The notes under the pieces were generated by a model. It saw only the letters and a list, made by a program, of their open reading frames with translations. It was not told where the DNA came from and made no database searches. Position numbers and translations under genes: made by a program. Of a DNA stretch of 44,102 nt, positions 25,220-32,657 are shown in pieces; the first letter of the stretch is position 1, and each line of letters opens with the position of its first letter. Source of the stretch: a virus; the IMG/VR virus record IMGVR_UViG_3300009506_001799, positions 1 through 44,102 of that record. One strand, given 5' to 3'.

Positions 25220-25600
25220 CTACTCCAGGCCGAGCCTCCGGCGCACGATCCGGCGCAAGCCCTGGCCGATCGTCCGGCCGATCGTCTTGCGCTCGCCCTT
25301 GGCTTCCTTCGCGGCGCTGTCGATGGTCTTCGTGACGGATGACGGGTCGTTGTTGCTGTTGTCCTCGAGCAGGCCCTTGATCAGCTCACCGCCGATTGCC
25401 GCGCTCCGCTTCTCGACCAGCGGCGCGTCGATCGCCGAGAAGTTGCCCTTGCGCACCTGCTGGACAACGCGCGCGACGGCGACCAGCGACTTCCAGGTGA
25501 TCCAGCCACGACGCAGCGCGATAAACAGCGCCACGACCAGCACGAGCTCGACGACGGAACGGACGTTCCACACTTCAGGCAGGAGTGACTCGAGGCCCAT
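25220..25600 (-). CDS. Membrane protein at the head of the late operon (126 aa)
   Basis: First gene of the leftward late arm, with ATG at 25600 preceded by AAGGGAG. It has one hydrophobic segment (residues about 15-29, VVELVLVVALFIALR), a second weaker one (around WITWKSLVAVARVV), then a charged C-terminus ending RRIVRRRLGLE. In Mu-like phages lysis genes lie near the start of the late region, so a holin-like role is possible. The protein does not match a holin family I recognise, so function stays open. Confidence 0.6.
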   Translation of the reverse strand: MGLESLLPEVWNVRSVVELVLVVALFIALRRGWITWKSLVAVARVVQQVRKGNFSAIDAPLVEKRSAAIGGELIKGLLEDNSNNDPSSVTKTIDSAAKEAKGERKTIGRTIGQGLRRIVRRRLGLE

Positions 25601-25609
25601 GGGGGAGCT

Positions 25610-25649
25610 CCCTTCTGTCCGGGTACATCTATGAGTTCGGACAGAAGGG
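25610..25649 (-). promoter_or_regulatory. Perfect 12-bp inverted repeat at the late-operon start
   Basis: CCCTTCTGTCCG (25610-25621) and CGGACAGAAGGG (25638-25649) form a perfect inverted repeat separated by 16 bases, directly upstream of the first late gene. The right arm is the same TCGGACAGAAGGG element found upstream of the protease. The left arm overlaps the ribosome-binding region. It could be a dimeric operator or part of the late promoter. As RNA it would also fold into a hairpin over the Shine-Dalgarno. Confidence 0.7.
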
Positions 25650-25690
25650 GCGTAACTGCAGGGGGATTCGGGGGGAGAATAGGAGACGGG

Positions 25691-27010
25691 CTAGGGTCCG
25701 TCCCATTCGCAGATGTATCCGACCGGCGCGCCCCAGTTGTGCTGGACGTCATCCCACTTCTTTGTTGCAGCCACAATGCATCCGCAGTCTTGAATGCCGC
25801 CGCCATCATTGGGCTCGTTCGTTGCCCAATCGGCGTATGCGACCTTCGTGCCGTCGAGCCAGCGCCAATCGCCTTCAACCTCTGCATCTGATGCGCCAAG
25901 CCAGAAGCGATCCCAGCGACCATCTTCCGGGACCAAGGACGCAACAAAGCGGGCCTCGTCTTCGGTTTCGATAATCACAAGGTGGCCGCCGACCGCAATA
26001 CATGCGTCACGCGCTTCCTCCCACGTCACATGCTTCTCGACCAGCCGATATCTGTGCCCTCGGAACGTGCGGTCAGTTAAGGCCCCCTGTGTGACCGGTG
26101 TCTCAACGAGGTATTGGACACCACGAGCCCCTCCCACCACGATTTGCGAAACACGGTCGGCGGAAAACCAGAAGAGCAGTCCATGGTCGTGGTAGTAGAT
26201 CCTCGAGGACGTCCCCAACACGTACAACATAGCGTCAGCACTCGTCATCTCCGCCTTGTCTCGCACGCGAACGATCGCCTTTGGCTGGCCATACCATGCG
26301 AGCACTGATGTCTTTGGCGAGCCCAGACCATAACCACTGCCGTTGAGACGCCATGGATATCCTCGATTGAAGTGGAGCTCATTCACATGACCGGTTTCCC
26401 CAATGCACACGTTGAGGTGCCATGCCGCTGAGTAGTCCAAGTAGATCCCGGTAGATCTCGCGCATGGTTCGCCGAGCACACGTTTGAGGTCGGCTTCCTT
26501 CATGCCGATGTGGATGCGCTTCCAGCCCCACCCCTCAACTATCATGTCGCCGCCGCTGTGCATCTCGTATCCGTTGCCGAATGACACCGACAGAAAACGA
26601 TGTAGATGGTTTCGCTTTGGACGAGCGGCATCGGAGTCTGCATAGTCGATCATCCATTGCCGCTGGCCGCGAAACAGACGGAGCGGAACGCAGGCGAGCT
26701 GTCGGCGCTGCTTGTCCAATGCCCACGGGGTTGCTGCTTGCGGAGCGGCGAGCAGCCTCGATCCGTCTGAGAAGAAGGCCGCCCTCAGGTCGGTCATCGG
26801 TACAATGCATGTCTCGTTGCCGACAACGCAGGTGAACACGTACCCAGTATCCACCCTATCGATACGCGCTACTACCGCTTCCCCACGCGGTCCGTCGGCA
26901 AAGACCAACTCATCCAACGAACCGATCTGAGCTCGAGTCAGGCCGTCAGTGTCGACAAATGGGCTGGGGTCACCCGCGGTCAACAGCACCGCCATCATGA
27001 GCGCGTTCAT
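25691..27010 (-). CDS. C-type-lectin-domain protein in the repressor operon
   Basis: A 439-aa protein. The start at ATG 27010 has GGAGGGA about 10 bases upstream and begins with a short hydrophobic stretch (MNALMMAVLLTAG) that may be a signal peptide. Residues about 300-439 are a C-type lectin domain: GHRYRLVEKHVTWEEARDAC, WDRFWLGASD, WRWLDGTKV, the calcium/sugar motif EPN at 399-401, WDD at 419-421 and a final YICEW. EPN is the mannose-type specificity motif of the family. The middle region is unrecognised. The first 41 bp overlap the repressor gene, so it is probably expressed in lysogens. Base composition is less GC-rich than its neighbours, suggesting acquisition. Confidence 0.82.
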   Translation of the reverse strand: MNALMMAVLLTAGDPSPFVDTDGLTRAQIGSLDELVFADGPRGEAVVARIDRVDTGYVFTCVVGNETCIVPMTDLRAAFFSDGSRLLAAPQAATPWALDKQRRQLACVPLRLFRGQRQWMIDYADSDAARPKRNHLHRFLSVSFGNGYEMHSGGDMIVEGWGWKRIHIGMKEADLKRVLGEPCARSTGIYLDYSAAWHLNVCIGETGHVNELHFNRGYPWRLNGSGYGLGSPKTSVLAWYGQPKAIVRVRDKAEMTSADAMLYVLGTSSRIYYHDHGLLFWFSADRVSQIVVGGARGVQYLVETPVTQGALTDRTFRGHRYRLVEKHVTWEEARDACIAVGGHLVIIETEDEARFVASLVPEDGRWDRFWLGASDAEVEGDWRWLDGTKVAYADWATNEPNDGGGIQDCGCIVAATKKWDDVQHNWGAPVGYICEWDGP

Positions 27011-27650
27011 CGGCACTCGTTCCCTCCATAATGAAACACACACCTACCACACGGTACACCTCAAGGAGTTCGTCGCGATGCTTCTCCAACGTTCGCTGGC
27101 CGCCCGCGATGTTGATGGGCTCAAGAATGAAGGTATCCGCACGCGTGACCAGCGACAGGCGTCGGAACAGCGCACGGGTCGGGTCAAGTTTGCACACGAC
27201 CAGGTTCGGCGGCTCAGGGTCCTTCGTGTCGCACATGACGTAGTTGCCGTCGACAGCAACAGGCGCCATTGAGTCGCCGATGACTCGAAGCGCCATGAGG
27301 CCCAGCGGTAGCCTCACGGCCCCCGTGGCGTTCTCATCGATTTCGATGTCGCTGCCATGGTCTTCGGGATTGCCGGCGCCGACCGTACCGAGGAGAGGCA
27401 CAGGGCCGAAAGGTGCTCCTAGCTGATTGACAGCGCCAGTCTGATGACCCAGATTGAGGTCAGCCATCCCCGGGTTCAGCAATCCAGATACGGACACGTC
27501 CAACGCAATGGCCAGTTTCTCGAGATTGGGAATACTGGGGACTTGTGCTCCTCGCTCCCAGTCACTGATGGTCGACCTATTGACGCCCAACTTTGTTGCT
27601 AGCTCGTCCTGGCTGACTTGCTTGTACCGACGCAGCAGCTTCAAACGCAA
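26970..27650 (-). CDS. S24/LexA-type phage repressor
   Basis: About 226 aa: an N-terminal XRE helix-turn-helix (SQDELATKLGVNRSTISDWERG) and a C-terminal S24 peptidase-fold dimerisation domain. An Ala-Gly cleavage-type site (LLGTVGAGNP) and the catalytic Ser in RVIGDSMAP are present. The Lys expected in the partner motif reads FRRL, so Arg replaces it. TTG at 27650 is preferred because the protein then begins as XRE repressors usually do. A TTG at 27689 is an alternative. Upstream lie three CCCAAC-N3-GTTG operators, one within this gene. It should repress the rightward early promoter and maintain lysogeny. Confidence 0.85.
   Translation of the reverse strand: MRLKLLRRYKQVSQDELATKLGVNRSTISDWERGAQVPSIPNLEKLAIALDVSVSGLLNPGMADLNLGHQTGAVNQLGAPFGPVPLLGTVGAGNPEDHGSDIEIDENATGAVRLPLGLMALRVIGDSMAPVAVDGNYVMCDTKDPEPPNLVVCKLDPTRALFRRLSLVTRADTFILEPINIAGGQRTLEKHRDELLEVYRVVGVCFIMEGTSADERAHDGGAVDRG
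27586..27600. promoter_or_regulatory. Operator copy O3 inside the repressor gene
   Basis: CCCAACTTTGTTGCT matches the operator consensus CCCAAC-N3-GTTGGG at 13 of 15 bases. It lies in codons of the repressor's own recognition-helix region. Site context (GCCCAACTTTGTTG) is identical to O1 over 14 bases. It could support looping or autoregulation, but may be constrained by coding. Confidence 0.5.
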
Positions 27651-27684
27651 CCCCTGAGCTTCCCACGGTCTAGCAGGGGAGGCG

Positions 27685-27699
27685 CCCAACTTTGTTGGG
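27685..27699. promoter_or_regulatory. Operator O1 (CCCAAC-TTT-GTTGGG)
   Basis: A 15-bp inverted repeat with perfect 6-bp arms and a 3-bp centre, located just upstream of the repressor's likely start and 32 bp (about three helical turns) from O2. This is the likely site for negative or positive autoregulation of the repressor. Confidence 0.75.
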
Positions 27700-27708
27700 T
27701 CTTCGCCA

Positions 27709-27737
27709 TTGACACGCCCAACATTGTTGGGTACATT
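27709..27737 (+). promoter_or_regulatory. Rightward early promoter
   Basis: TTGACA (27709-27714), a 17-bp spacer, and TACATT (27732-27737) form a near-consensus sigma70-type promoter. The spacer contains operator O2 in full, so bound repressor would block polymerase. Transcription would start near 27743-27745, only a few bases before the ATG at 27747. Confidence 0.82.
27717..27731. promoter_or_regulatory. Operator O2 (CCCAAC-ATT-GTTGGG)
   Basis: A perfect 6-bp-arm inverted repeat lying exactly between the -35 and -10 boxes of the early promoter. Three related copies in about 150 bp around the repressor start are far more than chance would give. This is the primary repression site for early genes. 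Confidence 0.82.
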
Positions 27738-27746
27738 CTGTTCGTC

Positions 27747-28115
27747 ATGGCTACCCCTGAGGCCATTCCCCCGAGGTCGTTTCCCCACGGTCTTCCCCCC
27801 TCGCCCGAGGGGCACCAGGGACCAGCCCACCGAACGTTTCAGGGGCGTGAGGTGAGCGCTGGTCCCGTGACGCCGACCTGCATTGGTAACGGTACGACGA
27901 AGCTGCAACGTCCCGCAAGCATACCGTGCAGGAATTCCATATTTCTCGCGGGAGGCCCGGACAAGATCCGCGAGACGGTGCGCGCGCTGCGGGCTGCGCG
28001 GTGGCCGGTGCACAGAATAGCCGACTTCTTCGGCATTCGCCAGTGCCGCGCCCGACGGCTCATCCGGGAGGTTGAAGGCACGACCTGGTCACGCTCGAAG
28101 GCGAGGTTGCGGTGA
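27747..28115 (+). CDS. First early protein with HTH-like C-terminus (Ner/Cro-like candidate)
   Basis: A 122-aa protein at the start of the early transcript. The first 70 residues are Pro/Gly-rich and probably disordered. Residues about 80-115 (DKIRETVRALRAARWPVHRIADFFGIRQCRARRLIREVE) form a likely helix-turn-helix. In Mu-like phages the first early gene encodes Ner, a small DNA-binding negative regulator, so that role is suggested. ATG at 27747 is only 2-4 bases after the predicted transcription start, implying a leaderless message. A GTG at 27852 with AGGGG upstream is an alternative start. It overlaps the next gene by 4 bases (GTGA). Confidence 0.6.
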   Translation: MATPEAIPPRSFPHGLPPSPEGHQGPAHRTFQGREVSAGPVTPTCIGNGTTKLQRPASIPCRNSIFLAGGPDKIRETVRALRAARWPVHRIADFFGIRQCRARRLIREVEGTTWSRSKARLR

Positions 28116-28534
28116 GCGACACGACGCAGGAGATCCGCCATCTCGTCGACATGCCGCTCGCCCAGCTGCGCGCGCGGTACGAAGAGATCTTCGGCGAATC
28201 CACCGACAGCCGTGACACCGCGTACCTCGCGAGGCGGATCGCCTTCGCGCTGATCACCAGGGAACGCGAAGACGAGCGCGACGAGCGACAGCGCAAGCCG
28301 CGCTTCACGGCCGCGGACATCGCCTCCGGCCGCGCGAAGATCCTGCGCTGCGACAAGTGCCGCCGGCCGCGCGTGGTGTCTGCCGAGTTCGTGGCGAAGC
28401 TCAAGCACATGGTCCCGAATCACTTCTACTGCTCCGAGTGCCGCAAGGACCACGCCCGCCGCGCCCCGGAGCGCGCCGGCCTCGAGCGGACCCGGAAGCA
28501 GATCGAGCGCGAGCGCGCGAGGAGGCCCCGGTGA
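28112..28534 (+). CDS. DUF2924-like protein with zinc ribbon
   Basis: A 140-aa protein. Its N-terminal half (LAQLRARYEEIFGESTDSRDTAYLARRIAFAL) follows the pattern of DUF2924 proteins, common in phages and integrated elements and of unknown function. Residues about 78-110 contain two Cys pairs (CDKC and CSEC) forming a probable zinc ribbon, then a charged tail. It starts at GTG 28112 overlapping the previous stop. Nucleic-acid binding is likely but unproved. Confidence 0.65.
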   Translation: MSDTTQEIRHLVDMPLAQLRARYEEIFGESTDSRDTAYLARRIAFALITREREDERDERQRKPRFTAADIASGRAKILRCDKCRRPRVVSAEFVAKLKHMVPNHFYCSECRKDHARRAPERAGLERTRKQIERERARRPR

Positions 28535-29043
28535 AGCGCGCGTTCCTCGTCCTCGGCCCGGAGAGCTCGGGCAGCCGCTTCGTGACGGAGCTGCTGGTCA
28601 ACGCCGGCTGCGAGGGATCCGCCGATCACCACCAGCCCTTCGACAACGACCCGCCTCGCGACCAGGAGCTCGTCGTCTGGCGTCGCAGCTATCCGCACGG
28701 CGAGGACTGGCCCGACGCGTTCGAGCTGATCGAGGACCTCCGCGTTCGTGGCTACAGCGTCGCGGCCGTCGTCTGTATGCGCGACTTCTACGCGATGTGC
28801 GCCTCGCAGGTCCGCGTGGAGCATGCTCCCAACACCACACAGGCCCTCACGGGCGTCCGCCACGCTTACCGCAGCATCTTCGCCGACATCACGCTGTGCG
28901 CGGTGCCGTACTGGATCGTCTCGTACGAGTCGCTCGTTGCGCGCCCGACGCGCGCCGCGCAGGCGTTCGTGCGGATGCTCGGCCTCGACATAGAGCCCGA
29001 GCGCATCCCCGAAGTGAAGGACGGCAATGCGAAGTACTACTAG
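28531..29043 (+). CDS. Sulfotransferase-like P-loop protein
   Basis: A 170-aa protein starting at GTG 28531 with GTGA overlap. The N-terminus (FLVLGPESSGSRFVTELLVNAGC) has the 5'-phosphosulfate-loop style of sulfotransferases, and RPTRAAQAFVRMLGLDIEP near the C-terminus resembles the conserved end of that family. It is short compared with typical sulfotransferases (about 250-300 aa). If active it would transfer sulfate from PAPS to a sugar or protein. It is an accessory gene at the end of the first early segment, followed by a 205-bp intergenic region. Confidence 0.55.
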   Translation: MKRAFLVLGPESSGSRFVTELLVNAGCEGSADHHQPFDNDPPRDQELVVWRRSYPHGEDWPDAFELIEDLRVRGYSVAAVVCMRDFYAMCASQVRVEHAPNTTQALTGVRHAYRSIFADITLCAVPYWIVSYESLVARPTRAAQAFVRMLGLDIEPERIPEVKDGNAKYY

Positions 29044-29057
29044 CGACCCCGACGCGA

Positions 29058-29120
29058 GGACGGCCGCGGAAACCGGGCTCGGCTCCCACCCCCCCAGGGA
29101 GTACCGGACTGCGGCCGTCC
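29058..29120 (+). terminator. Inverted repeat after the sulfotransferase-like gene
   Basis: GGACGGCCGC (29058-29067) and GCGGCCGTCC (29111-29120) form a perfect 10-bp stem with a 43-base spacer, 14 bases after the stop codon. A smaller CGGAC/GTCCG stem lies within the right arm. There is no strong U-tract, so it may be a factor-dependent or partial terminator separating this segment from the transposition genes. Confidence 0.45.
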
Positions 29121-29140
29121 GCGCGGGGGGCCGCATTCTG

Positions 29141-29236
29141 TCTGACGCGTCGGACATAACGCAGTGCGGGTCCGCCACAGAACGCCGCGAATCGCCAAAC
29201 GGCGGCCATCGCGACGTCTGACGGTCGGACACAACG
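29141..29236 (+). promoter_or_regulatory. Pair of TCTGACG-GTCGGACA-N-AACG elements
   Basis: Two copies (29141-29161 and 29217-29236) share TCTGACG, then GTCGGACA, one variable base, and AACG, 76 bp apart in the same orientation. The second ends just before the AGAGGAAG ribosome-binding site of the next gene. The same GTCGGACA-N-AAC core occurs at the left genome end, and related copies lie in the late intergenic regions. This is a likely regulatory region for the transposition block. Confidence 0.6.
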
Positions 29237-29248
29237 AGAGGAAGCGAG

Positions 29249-30193
29249 ATGGCCAGGTCACCGAAGAATGCAGAACCGGCAGTGGGCATGGCGTCGGCCG
29301 CAGCAATCGCACGTGCGGCGGGAGCGGTGGCGCGCGCCCGACTGGCTCGTGGTGCAGTCCACCTCCTCAGCGCCGCAGAGGCAGCGGCGCTCAAGGAGAT
29401 CCGGGACGCGAAGCTCTACAAGGGCCTTCCGGCCGAGGTCGTCTGCGAGATGGTCCCCGGCCTGCGGCCCGGCGACATCGACGGCACCTGCAACACATTC
29501 GAGGACTTCTGCAGGGCTCTCGGCTTCTCCCGGCAGCGCGTGTACGAGCGAATCCAGCAGCTCGAGAACTTCGGCGACGAGCTCGCCAGGTTTGATGAGC
29601 TGGGCGTCCCCAACCGGGTCATGCGCCTGGCGATGAGCGCACCCGACGCATCAAAGCAGCAGATCATCGAGATCGCGAAGCAGCCCGGGACGACGCGCGA
29701 CAGTCTTGTCGGCACCATCGAGTCGCTGGCGCGCGAGAACGGCGAGCTCGCGCGCGACAACGAGCACACGAAGGAGCTGCTCGCCGAGCGCGACAACCAG
29801 ATCGAGCGCGGCAAGAAGCAGCTGAAGAAGCTGCAGGACAAGACGCACAAGGCCGAGCAGGAGCTCGCCGCGTACCGCGCGGGCCGGAAGGTCGAGAAGG
29901 ACGACGAGGACGCGATCCGCGCCCTGGCCGACCTCACGACGCTCGTCACCTGCACGATCGAGCGCATCCGCAGCACGAAGTTCCGCAAGGAGGACCCGTG
30001 CGGCGTGGCGATCGCCGCGTACATCGAGCGCGAGACGGCCGAGCTCGTCGACGAGCTGTACAAGCAGCACGGCGCACCGCCGACCAGCCCCCAGTTCAAG
30101 AAGGTCCGCGATCGCATCGCACGGATGGCCGACGACGCGGTCGACGCGGTGAGCGGCGTGGCGGCGCTCAAGAAGAAGTCGAAGGGCAAGTAG
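29249..30193 (+). CDS. HTH/coiled-coil protein upstream of transposase
   Basis: A 314-aa protein with an Ala-rich N-terminus. The region FEDFCRALGFSRQRVYERIQQLENFGDEL (about residues 90-120) looks like a helix-turn-helix or DUF3102-like module. Residues 150-215 are a long coiled coil (ESLARENGELARDNEHTKEL, then KKQLKKLQDKTHKAEQEL). The C-terminus is basic. AGAGGAAG lies upstream of the ATG. Proteins of this build are found near transposition genes of Mu-like phages, but the function is not established. A DNA-binding accessory factor is plausible. Confidence 0.6.
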   Translation: MARSPKNAEPAVGMASAAAIARAAGAVARARLARGAVHLLSAAEAAALKEIRDAKLYKGLPAEVVCEMVPGLRPGDIDGTCNTFEDFCRALGFSRQRVYERIQQLENFGDELARFDELGVPNRVMRLAMSAPDASKQQIIEIAKQPGTTRDSLVGTIESLARENGELARDNEHTKELLAERDNQIERGKKQLKKLQDKTHKAEQELAAYRAGRKVEKDDEDAIRALADLTTLVTCTIERIRSTKFRKEDPCGVAIAAYIERETAELVDELYKQHGAPPTSPQFKKVRDRIARMADDAVDAVSGVAALKKKSKGK

Positions 30194-30223
30194 AAGCACT
30201 CCCTCCCCCGGGAGAGGACGCAC

Positions 30224-31921
30224 ATGGCAACGATCGACAACATGCAGCTCGAGTGGATCGCCGCGGAAGTCGGCGAGCTCGCCCCGCGCGCGGCCTCGGC
30301 CGCGGTGAAGCGCTGGGCGGAGACGCTCGGGGTGTCTGTCTCGACGATCAACCGCCGCCTGCGCGGCATGGGGATCCGCCGCCGCGGCGAGTCGCGGCGC
30401 AAGGGGAAGACGCGCGTTCCGCCCGAGGCGCTTCGGATGCTCGCGCACGTCATCTCGAAGACTGCGAAGTCGAAGGAAGACGTGCCGCTGATGTGTGTCC
30501 AGGACGCGCGCAACATCCTCGTTCGCAACGGCGTGGCGGCTCTGGAGGGCGTATCGGTGTCACGGCTGTCAGAGCTGCTGCGCGAGCACGGCATCTCCGC
30601 GCGGCAGGTGCGGCGCGTGCGCACGAAGTCGCCGGCCGTCTCGATCAGGACGGACGGCCCCAACCACATCCACTTCTTCGACGCGTCCGTCTGCCCGCAG
30701 TTCTTCTACGGCGGCAGCGGCATCACCTACCGCGCGGACCTGAAGGCGACGGTCTACAAGAACAAGCCGAAGAAGGTTCGCGCGGTCTACACCGACGCAC
30801 GCCTCATGATCCGGTACGGGATCGTCGACGCCGCCTCCGGTGCCTTCTACGTCGACTACTTCGAGGCGCCCGGCGAGCAGGCCGCCGATGCGATCGACTT
30901 CCTGTGGATGGCGTGGTCCCGCAAGAGCGACCCGCGTTTCCCGTTCCACGGTGTGCCGAAGATGGTCGTCGGCGACAAGGGCTCCGCGACGCTCAAGCCC
31001 GGCTCGCCGTGTCACCGCTTCGTCTCCAACCTCGGCGTGCGCGCCATCACGCACGCGCCGGGCAACCCGCGCGCCAAGGGCGCCGTCGAGCAGTTGATGA
31101 ACTGGTGGGAGCGTCGCTTCGAGTCGCGCCTCGCGCTCGAGGCCGCGCCCAACCTGGCCGAGCTGCGCGCACGTGCGCACGCCGTCCAGATCGAGCTGCA
31201 GAACGAGGCGGTCCACACCCGCCACAACATGACTCGCTTCAGCGCGTGGATGCGCATCGAGCAGGACTCCCTGCGCGAGCTGCCGCGCGACGAGCGCGTC
31301 AAGCGCGACGCCGCCAGCTACGCGCCGACCGAGCGCGTTGTCACCACGCAGGGCATCGTGAAGTTCGACGGCCGCGAGTGGCGCGCGCCGTCGGTCGAGC
31401 TCTACGGCCGGCCCGTGCTGGTCTATCGCGACCTGTGGGACCGCGAGCGCATCGAGGTCGTCCTCGCCGAGGACCAGACCGGCCCCCGGTTCGTCGCCGA
31501 GCCGCTCGCTCGCGACCAGTGGGGCTACGTGCTCGATGCGAAGTCCGAGTGGGGCGAGCCGCGCCGTCTGCCGGACACCGCGCAGCAGCGCGAGTTCAAG
31601 GACGCACTGCGCGCCCCCCTGCCCGAGGACCTCAAGGCGTTCCCCGAGACGACGCCCGTCGAAGACCAGCGCGTGGTGGCAATCCCGCGCGTCGGCGAGG
31701 AGATCTCGCCCGACGCCGCGGAGCGCCGCGTGTCCAACGCCAGGGCGATCGACGCCATTCGCGCCGAGCTCGAGGAGCGCGGCGTGTTCGAGCTGACGTC
31801 CGAGGACTGGTCTGCAATCTCCCGCCTCGGCGAGACGGTGACGCGCGAGGAGATCGACGCGGCGATCGAGCACATCGTCGCGACGCGGCTGAGCGGCGGG
31901 ACGAAGGAGGCGACGGCGTGA
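30224..31921 (+). CDS. DDE transposase, MuA type
   Basis: A 565-aa transposase. The N-terminus (residues about 10-55) has a Mu-type/rve-associated helix-turn-helix (LGVSVSTINRRLRGMG). The rve/RNase H core carries all three catalytic acidic residues: D153 in HFFDAS, D251 in VVGDKG and E289 in KGAVEQ. The C-terminal region includes a beta-barrel-like segment (VVTTQGIVKFDGREWRAPSVELYGRPVLVY) typical of MuA and its relatives. It would bind the end repeats at 14-57 and 44049-44092 and join them to target DNA during integration and replicative transposition. It is followed immediately by a zinc-ribbon gene (4-base overlap). Confidence 0.93.
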   Translation: MATIDNMQLEWIAAEVGELAPRAASAAVKRWAETLGVSVSTINRRLRGMGIRRRGESRRKGKTRVPPEALRMLAHVISKTAKSKEDVPLMCVQDARNILVRNGVAALEGVSVSRLSELLREHGISARQVRRVRTKSPAVSIRTDGPNHIHFFDASVCPQFFYGGSGITYRADLKATVYKNKPKKVRAVYTDARLMIRYGIVDAASGAFYVDYFEAPGEQAADAIDFLWMAWSRKSDPRFPFHGVPKMVVGDKGSATLKPGSPCHRFVSNLGVRAITHAPGNPRAKGAVEQLMNWWERRFESRLALEAAPNLAELRARAHAVQIELQNEAVHTRHNMTRFSAWMRIEQDSLRELPRDERVKRDAASYAPTERVVTTQGIVKFDGREWRAPSVELYGRPVLVYRDLWDRERIEVVLAEDQTGPRFVAEPLARDQWGYVLDAKSEWGEPRRLPDTAQQREFKDALRAPLPEDLKAFPETTPVEDQRVVAIPRVGEEISPDAAERRVSNARAIDAIRAELEERGVFELTSEDWSAISRLGETVTREEIDAAIEHIVATRLSGGTKEATA

Positions 31922-32181
31922 GCAAACGCGTCTATCGCCACGACACGCAGCTGTGCCCGGTTTGCGGCCACGCGATCGACAGCGCGACCGGAGTGGTGGG
32001 AAGCGGCAAGCCGCGGCCCGGCCTCTACTCCGTCTGTTTCTATTGCTTCGCCGCGCTGCGATTCGACGAGCAGATGCAGCTCACGCATGTGCCGCAGGAT
32101 CAGGTCCCCAACGACGTGAGCGAAATACAGGACGCGGCCGAGGCCTATGCGCTCGACCTGCAGCGGAAGGGCAACCGATGA
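31918..32181 (+). CDS. Zinc-ribbon protein between transposase and ATPase (87 aa)
   Basis: Starts at GTG 31918 inside the transposase stop (GTGA). It has two Cys pairs, CPVC (residues 13-16) and CFYC (around 41-44), separated by about 25 residues, consistent with one zinc ribbon. The C-terminus is acidic and helical. No known Mu homologue is recognised. Tight coupling to transposase suggests a role in, or at least co-expression with, transposition. Confidence 0.7.
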   Translation: MSKRVYRHDTQLCPVCGHAIDSATGVVGSGKPRPGLYSVCFYCFAALRFDEQMQLTHVPQDQVPNDVSEIQDAAEAYALDLQRKGNR

Positions 32182-32657
32182 AGTGCAAGAAGTGCGGCGG
32201 CAAGAGATCGACCGCGACGCGCGGTCCGGCAGGGACGGCCCGACTCCGTGGCCTCTGCTATCCGTGCCTGAAGGCCGAGCGCAACGCGACTGTTCCCGCG
32301 CAGAAGAAGGCGCCGCTCGGCGCAACACGTGCCGCCCCTATCGGCCGCGCATTCCGCGAGCTGGAGAAGTCGATGACCGACCTCGACAAGATGCTGAGCG
32401 GCCTGGTCGGCGACAGCGAAGAGCTGCTCGTCCGCGCCCGACGGCTCGCACATGAGGTCAACGAGCGGATCGGCCACGGGCGTTCGATGATCGAGCGCAT
32501 CGAGGCCTCGGTCCGCGAGGCGAACGCCGAGCTGCGCCGGCAGGCGGCGCACGGCTTCTCGCTGCGGGCCGACGTCCAGAAGGCGAAGAACGCGCTGCCG
32601 GGCGTTCCGCAGGGCCACCGATTCGACAAGGACGGCTTGAAGCCGAAGTCGCACTGA
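32178..32657 (+). CDS. Zinc-ribbon coiled-coil protein (159 aa)
   Basis: Starts at ATG 32178 overlapping the previous stop (ATGA). A CKKC / CYPC pair near residues 3-34 forms a likely zinc ribbon. A helical, charged region follows (FRELEKSMTDLDKMLSGLVG, IEASVREANAELRRQ). Unknown function. It belongs to the transposition segment between transposase and the MuB-like ATPase. Confidence 0.65.
   Translation: MKCKKCGGKRSTATRGPAGTARLRGLCYPCLKAERNATVPAQKKAPLGATRAAPIGRAFRELEKSMTDLDKMLSGLVGDSEELLVRARRLAHEVNERIGHGRSMIERIEASVREANAELRRQAAHGFSLRADVQKAKNALPGVPQGHRFDKDGLKPKSH

Noticed and set aside
25691-27010. C-type lectin fold as target of a diversity-generating retroelement
   Set aside because: No reverse transcriptase or template repeat was seen, and the lectin gene has no matching second copy.
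30194-30223. CTCCC/GGGAG hairpin over the transposase ribosome-binding site
   Set aside because: The stem is only about 4-5 bp with a very small loop, so stable folding is doubtful.
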